This document shows, in pieces, positions 13,830-16,120 of a DNA stretch of 16,120 bases (its first letter is position 1; every line of letters starts with the position of its first letter). The notes beneath the pieces were generated by a model. That model did no database searches. It was not told the DNA's origin and saw only the letters and a list, made by a program, of their open reading frames with translations. The DNA is taken from contig CALMIB010000283.1 in the NCBI GenBank assembly GCA_937863945.1, forward strand, positions 1 to 16,120. The letters are read 5' to 3'. The position numbers and the translations under genes were made by a program. This stretch comes from an uncultured Longilinea sp. (GTDB lineage: Bacteria; Chloroflexota; Anaerolineae; Anaerolineales; Anaerolineaceae).

Positions 13830-15743
13830 CTAGTCCGGCATCAGCGGCTTGGCAAGGGCCTGTTCCAGCCGGTTTCGCGCTTGAATCGACTGCCCGATCA
13901 AGTCCTGGTAGGGGTTCAGCTCCTGCGCTTCCTCCTGCTCCTGCAAATCTTCCTGCAGGAAGCGCATTTGCTGGATGCTCTGGTTGATCTTCAACAGGCG
14001 CAGGGCCATCAGGGTGCGCATCAGGTCCTCAAAACGCTTTTCGGCGTTGGGTTCGCCGTGTGGCATATCCGCCGCCAGCGCCTGCCAGGTCTCTTCCAGC
14101 GCTTCCGGCAGCATTTCCTGCATGAACTGGCGCGGATCCAACTGGTCCTGCGCCAGCGAGTCCAGCAGCAGGCGGGCAATGTGCTGGTGGCCGCTCAGGT
14201 CAAAATCAGCCTCCGAAAACCGCCCCAACCCGGATTTGAGCAGGAAGCGGTCCACCTGGTAAATCATATCCGGCTGGCGCAGCAGCAGGCGCAGGCAGTG
14301 AGCCTCCAGGGAGGCTGCCCGCTGGCCTGACGTCGCCGGGAGCGCCTGGGTGCGCCGGGCCGGTTTTTCATTCTTGATCACGGGCCGGCGGCGGCTGGTT
14401 GCCGCGGCCTGCCCGGCGCCCTGCAGGGCGCGCTCGTCCACCTTCAGCATGCGCGCCAGGCGCTGGCGGTAGGCTTCACGCTCCACCGGGTCGGGCACAT
14501 CCGCGATCAGCGGCATCACCTGGGCGGCCACCTCGCTCTTGGCCTTGGGGTCCTCCAGGTCGCGCCCGGCGGCCAGCGTATCCATCACGTGCGCCACGAT
14601 GGGCTTGGCGGATTCGAGAATCCGGCGCCATTCTTCGGGGTCGCGCAGCACCACCTCGTCCGGATCCATGCCCGGCGGCAGCGTGGTCACGCGCACATCC
14701 GCCTGCAAGCGCGCCTCGTGGCGCAGCAGCCCGCGCGCGTCAAAGGCGATCTCGTCGCTGCGGTCCATCGCCTGGCGGGCGATCTCCAGGCCGCGCAGGG
14801 TGGCCTTCTCGCCGGCTGCGTCGGCGTCCAGCGCCAGCACGATGCGCCGGGTAAAGCGCTTGAGCAGGCGCATCTGGTCTTCGGTCAGCGCGGTGCCCAT
14901 CGGCGAAACCGCGTTGGCAAAGCCGCCCTGGTGCAGCGCGATCACGTCCAGGTAGCCTTCGACGATCACCACCTGGTCGAGGCTGCGGATGGCCTTGCGC
15001 GCCTGGTCCAGCCCGTAGAGCAGCCGGCCCTTGTCAAACAGCGCGGTCTGCGGCGAATTGAGAAACTTGGGCACGTCGTTGGGGTCGAGAATGCGCGCGC
15101 CGAAACCGGCCATGTGGCCCATGGCGTCGCGGATGGGGAACATGATGCGGTTACGGAAGCGGTCGTAGCTGCCCTGGCGTTCCTGGCGCTCGGTGGCCAG
15201 CCCGGCCTGCAACAGCTCGGCGCTGGAATAACCCTTGCCGAGGAAATACTGCTGCGCGATCTCCCAGCCATCCGGCGCGTAGCCCAGTCCGAAAGCCTCG
15301 ATCGTTTCCTGCGTCAGACCGCGCTTGCTCAGGTAGGCCAGCGCGGGTTTGCCGGCGGGCGTTTGCAGCAGGTGGTGGCGGTAGAAGGTGACCGCCTCTT
15401 CCAGCAGCCCCTGCAGCCGCTCGTTGACTTTGTCAGCCTCCTGGCGCTGCGGCGTGACCGGCTCGAGCTGCACGCCGGCCTTTTCGGCCAAAAAGCGCAG
15501 CGTTTCGGCGAAATCCCAGCCTTCCTTCTTCATCACAAAGCGGAAGATGTCGCCGCCCTCGTTGCACTGACCAAAACAGCGCCAGGTGCCCGATTCCGGG
15601 AAGACCACGAAGGCAGGCGTGCGCGTGTTGGGATGAAACGGGCAGAACCCGGTGTAATTTTTCCCCGTGCGGCGCAGTTTCACCGTCTCGGACACCAGGT
15701 CAACAATATCAATGCGCGATTTGATCTCGTCAATCGCCGTCAT
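13830..15743 (-). CDS. dnaG: DNA primase DnaG
   Basis: DnaG makes the short RNA primers that start lagging-strand synthesis, working with the replicative helicase. The 637-residue length is normal. The N-terminal CHC2 zinc ribbon has ligands Cys34, His37, Cys56 and Cys60; the last pair is spaced C-X3-C (CFGQC) rather than the common C-X2-C. The primase core continues to about residue 250 (FRNRIMFPIRDAMG at 196-209). The Toprim motifs VEGYLDVIAL with Glu262 and LALDADAAG with Asp306 and Asp308 hold the catalytic metals. A Pro/Arg-rich linker near 450-480 leads to the C-terminal helicase-binding helical domain (about 485-637). The ATG at 15741-15743 has GAGGTGAG upstream. It precedes rpoD by 34 bp and follows the glycyl-tRNA synthetase gene by 133 bp. 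Confidence 0.97.
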   Translation of the reverse strand: MTAIDEIKSRIDIVDLVSETVKLRRTGKNYTGFCPFHPNTRTPAFVVFPESGTWRCFGQCNEGGDIFRFVMKKEGWDFAETLRFLAEKAGVQLEPVTPQRQEADKVNERLQGLLEEAVTFYRHHLLQTPAGKPALAYLSKRGLTQETIEAFGLGYAPDGWEIAQQYFLGKGYSSAELLQAGLATERQERQGSYDRFRNRIMFPIRDAMGHMAGFGARILDPNDVPKFLNSPQTALFDKGRLLYGLDQARKAIRSLDQVVIVEGYLDVIALHQGGFANAVSPMGTALTEDQMRLLKRFTRRIVLALDADAAGEKATLRGLEIARQAMDRSDEIAFDARGLLRHEARLQADVRVTTLPPGMDPDEVVLRDPEEWRRILESAKPIVAHVMDTLAAGRDLEDPKAKSEVAAQVMPLIADVPDPVEREAYRQRLARMLKVDERALQGAGQAAATSRRRPVIKNEKPARRTQALPATSGQRAASLEAHCLRLLLRQPDMIYQVDRFLLKSGLGRFSEADFDLSGHQHIARLLLDSLAQDQLDPRQFMQEMLPEALEETWQALAADMPHGEPNAEKRFEDLMRTLMALRLLKINQSIQQMRFLQEDLQEQEEAQELNPYQDLIGQSIQARNRLEQALAKPLMPD

Positions 15744-15761
15744 GCCCTCACCTCAGCAAGA

Positions 15762-15791
15762 ATTCTAACCCACAAAGCAGGGGCGTGCCAG
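15762..15791 (-). promoter_or_regulatory. Possible promoter for dnaG-rpoD
   Basis: The minus strand has CTGGCA (15786-15791), an 18-bp spacer and TAGAAT (15762-15767). The predicted start lies only about 12 bases before the dnaG ATG, just leaving room for its ribosome binding site. Moderate match only. Confidence 0.35.
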
Positions 15792-15822
15792 TCGAATATC
15801 GCCAGCAATCCGGAAAAGAGCA

Positions 15823-15878
15823 GGGGTCGGCATGCGCCGGCCCCCGAGGTGTAAACGCTATGATTCTGGCGTTTTTTT
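15823..15878. terminator. Two hairpins between the glycyl-tRNA synthetase gene and dnaG
   Basis: The first has nine paired positions (15823-15831 with 15836-15844, one wobble in the plus sense) around a 4-nt loop. The second pairs AAACGC (15853-15858) with GCGTTT (15869-15874). The T run (to 15878) follows the second stem on the plus strand and overlaps the synthetase stop codon, so in the minus transcript the U tract is only UUU. They may jointly form a weak terminator or 3' stabiliser for the upstream mRNA. The rest of the 133-bp gap holds the dnaG promoter candidate. Confidence 0.45.
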
Positions 15879-16120
15879 AGAACCCTTCCAGCTTCGAGAA
15901 ATCCGCCACGCCCTCGGCCAGTGCGGCGATGCGCTGCAGCATGCCCAGGCGGTTGGCGCGCACGGCGGCGTCATCTGCCATCACCAATACTGCATCGAAG
16001 AACTGGCTGATCGCCGGGATGAGCGGCAGCAGCACGGCGAAGAAATCCTCCACCGAGCCGGGCTTGCGCGGTGCGCCTTCCGCGGCGGTCAAAGCCGCGT
16101 AGAGCTGCTCCTCGGCCTTC
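15877..16120 (-). CDS. glyS: Glycine--tRNA ligase, beta-type C-terminus (5' part outside window)
   Basis: Only the last 80 residues are present; the frame is open to the right edge. They read as the end of the DALR-type anticodon-binding domain of the bacterial glycyl-tRNA synthetase beta subunit. Features are KAEEQLYAAL, then PAISQFFDAVLVMADD, then VRANRLGMLQRIAAL and the terminal VADFSKLEGF. The enzyme charges tRNA-Gly. The position just upstream of dnaG-rpoD matches a known gene order in several Gram-positive groups. Whether the gene encodes a separate beta subunit or a fused alpha-beta chain cannot be seen. Arginyl-tRNA synthetase also has a DALR domain but ends differently. Confidence 0.88.
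   Translation of the reverse strand, partial: KAEEQLYAALTAAEGAPRKPGSVEDFFAVLLPLIPAISQFFDAVLVMADDAAVRANRLGMLQRIAALAEGVADFSKLEGF

Noticed and set aside
15853..15878. Hairpin plus T run as a plus-strand intrinsic terminator
   Set aside because: No plus-strand gene precedes it in the window and the T run overlaps the stop codon of the minus-strand synthetase gene, so a plus-strand role is unsupported; kept only as part of a hairpin pair.

Overview
The window reads as a chromosomal segment of a high-G+C bacterium. All nine genes lie on the minus strand, so transcription runs from high to low coordinates. The glycyl-tRNA synthetase / dnaG / rpoD block is a conserved bacterial housekeeping arrangement. 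Thr/Pro-rich surface stalks, a lipoprotein with an EPTAAPV linker, a large GT-C-like membrane protein and sugar-phosphorylase ABC loci together suggest Chloroflexota, perhaps Anaerolineae. That assignment is inference from style and gene order, not a database match.

Right third (about 12.1-16.1 kb): information processing. It holds the 3' end of a glycyl-tRNA synthetase (beta-type C-terminus), then DNA primase dnaG, then a primary sigma factor of the RpoD/SigA type. dnaG and rpoD are 34 bp apart and probably cotranscribed; an extended -10 element sits immediately before the rpoD start.

Middle (about 7.2-12.1 kb): signalling and envelope. A class III nucleotide cyclase has a receiver-like N-terminus, two membrane segments with an extracytoplasmic sensor between them, a HAMP domain and a cyclase domain with all catalytic residues. 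The receiver has lost its usual acidic pair and lysine and looks like a pseudoreceiver. Next come a single-span protein with a long Thr/Pro stalk and a roughly 10-12-span membrane protein resembling GT-C glycosyltransferases.

Left part (1-7.1 kb): carbohydrate use. A cytoplasmic GH3 beta-glycosidase ends at a clear intrinsic terminator. After it comes a strong sigma70-type promoter with a perfect 18-bp LacI/GalR-type palindrome at its start site. This drives a GH94 disaccharide/oligosaccharide phosphorylase, then a lipoprotein sugar-binding protein of an ABC importer, then a large secreted protein with an N-terminal carbohydrate-binding-like domain that runs off the left edge. The inferred job is import of a beta-linked gluco-oligosaccharide, then phosphorolysis (GH94) or hydrolysis (GH3) in the cytoplasm, induced through a LacI-family repressor encoded elsewhere. 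The permeases should lie beyond position 1.

No tRNA, rRNA, CRISPR array, insertion sequence or integration site was seen. The longest gap between genes is 4740-4994, and it is packed with control elements. No clearly new system is visible. The best candidates for a second look are the palindromic operator/promoter, the pseudoreceiver cyclase, the GNRA-capped intercistronic hairpin and the unassigned specificity of the GH94 enzyme.
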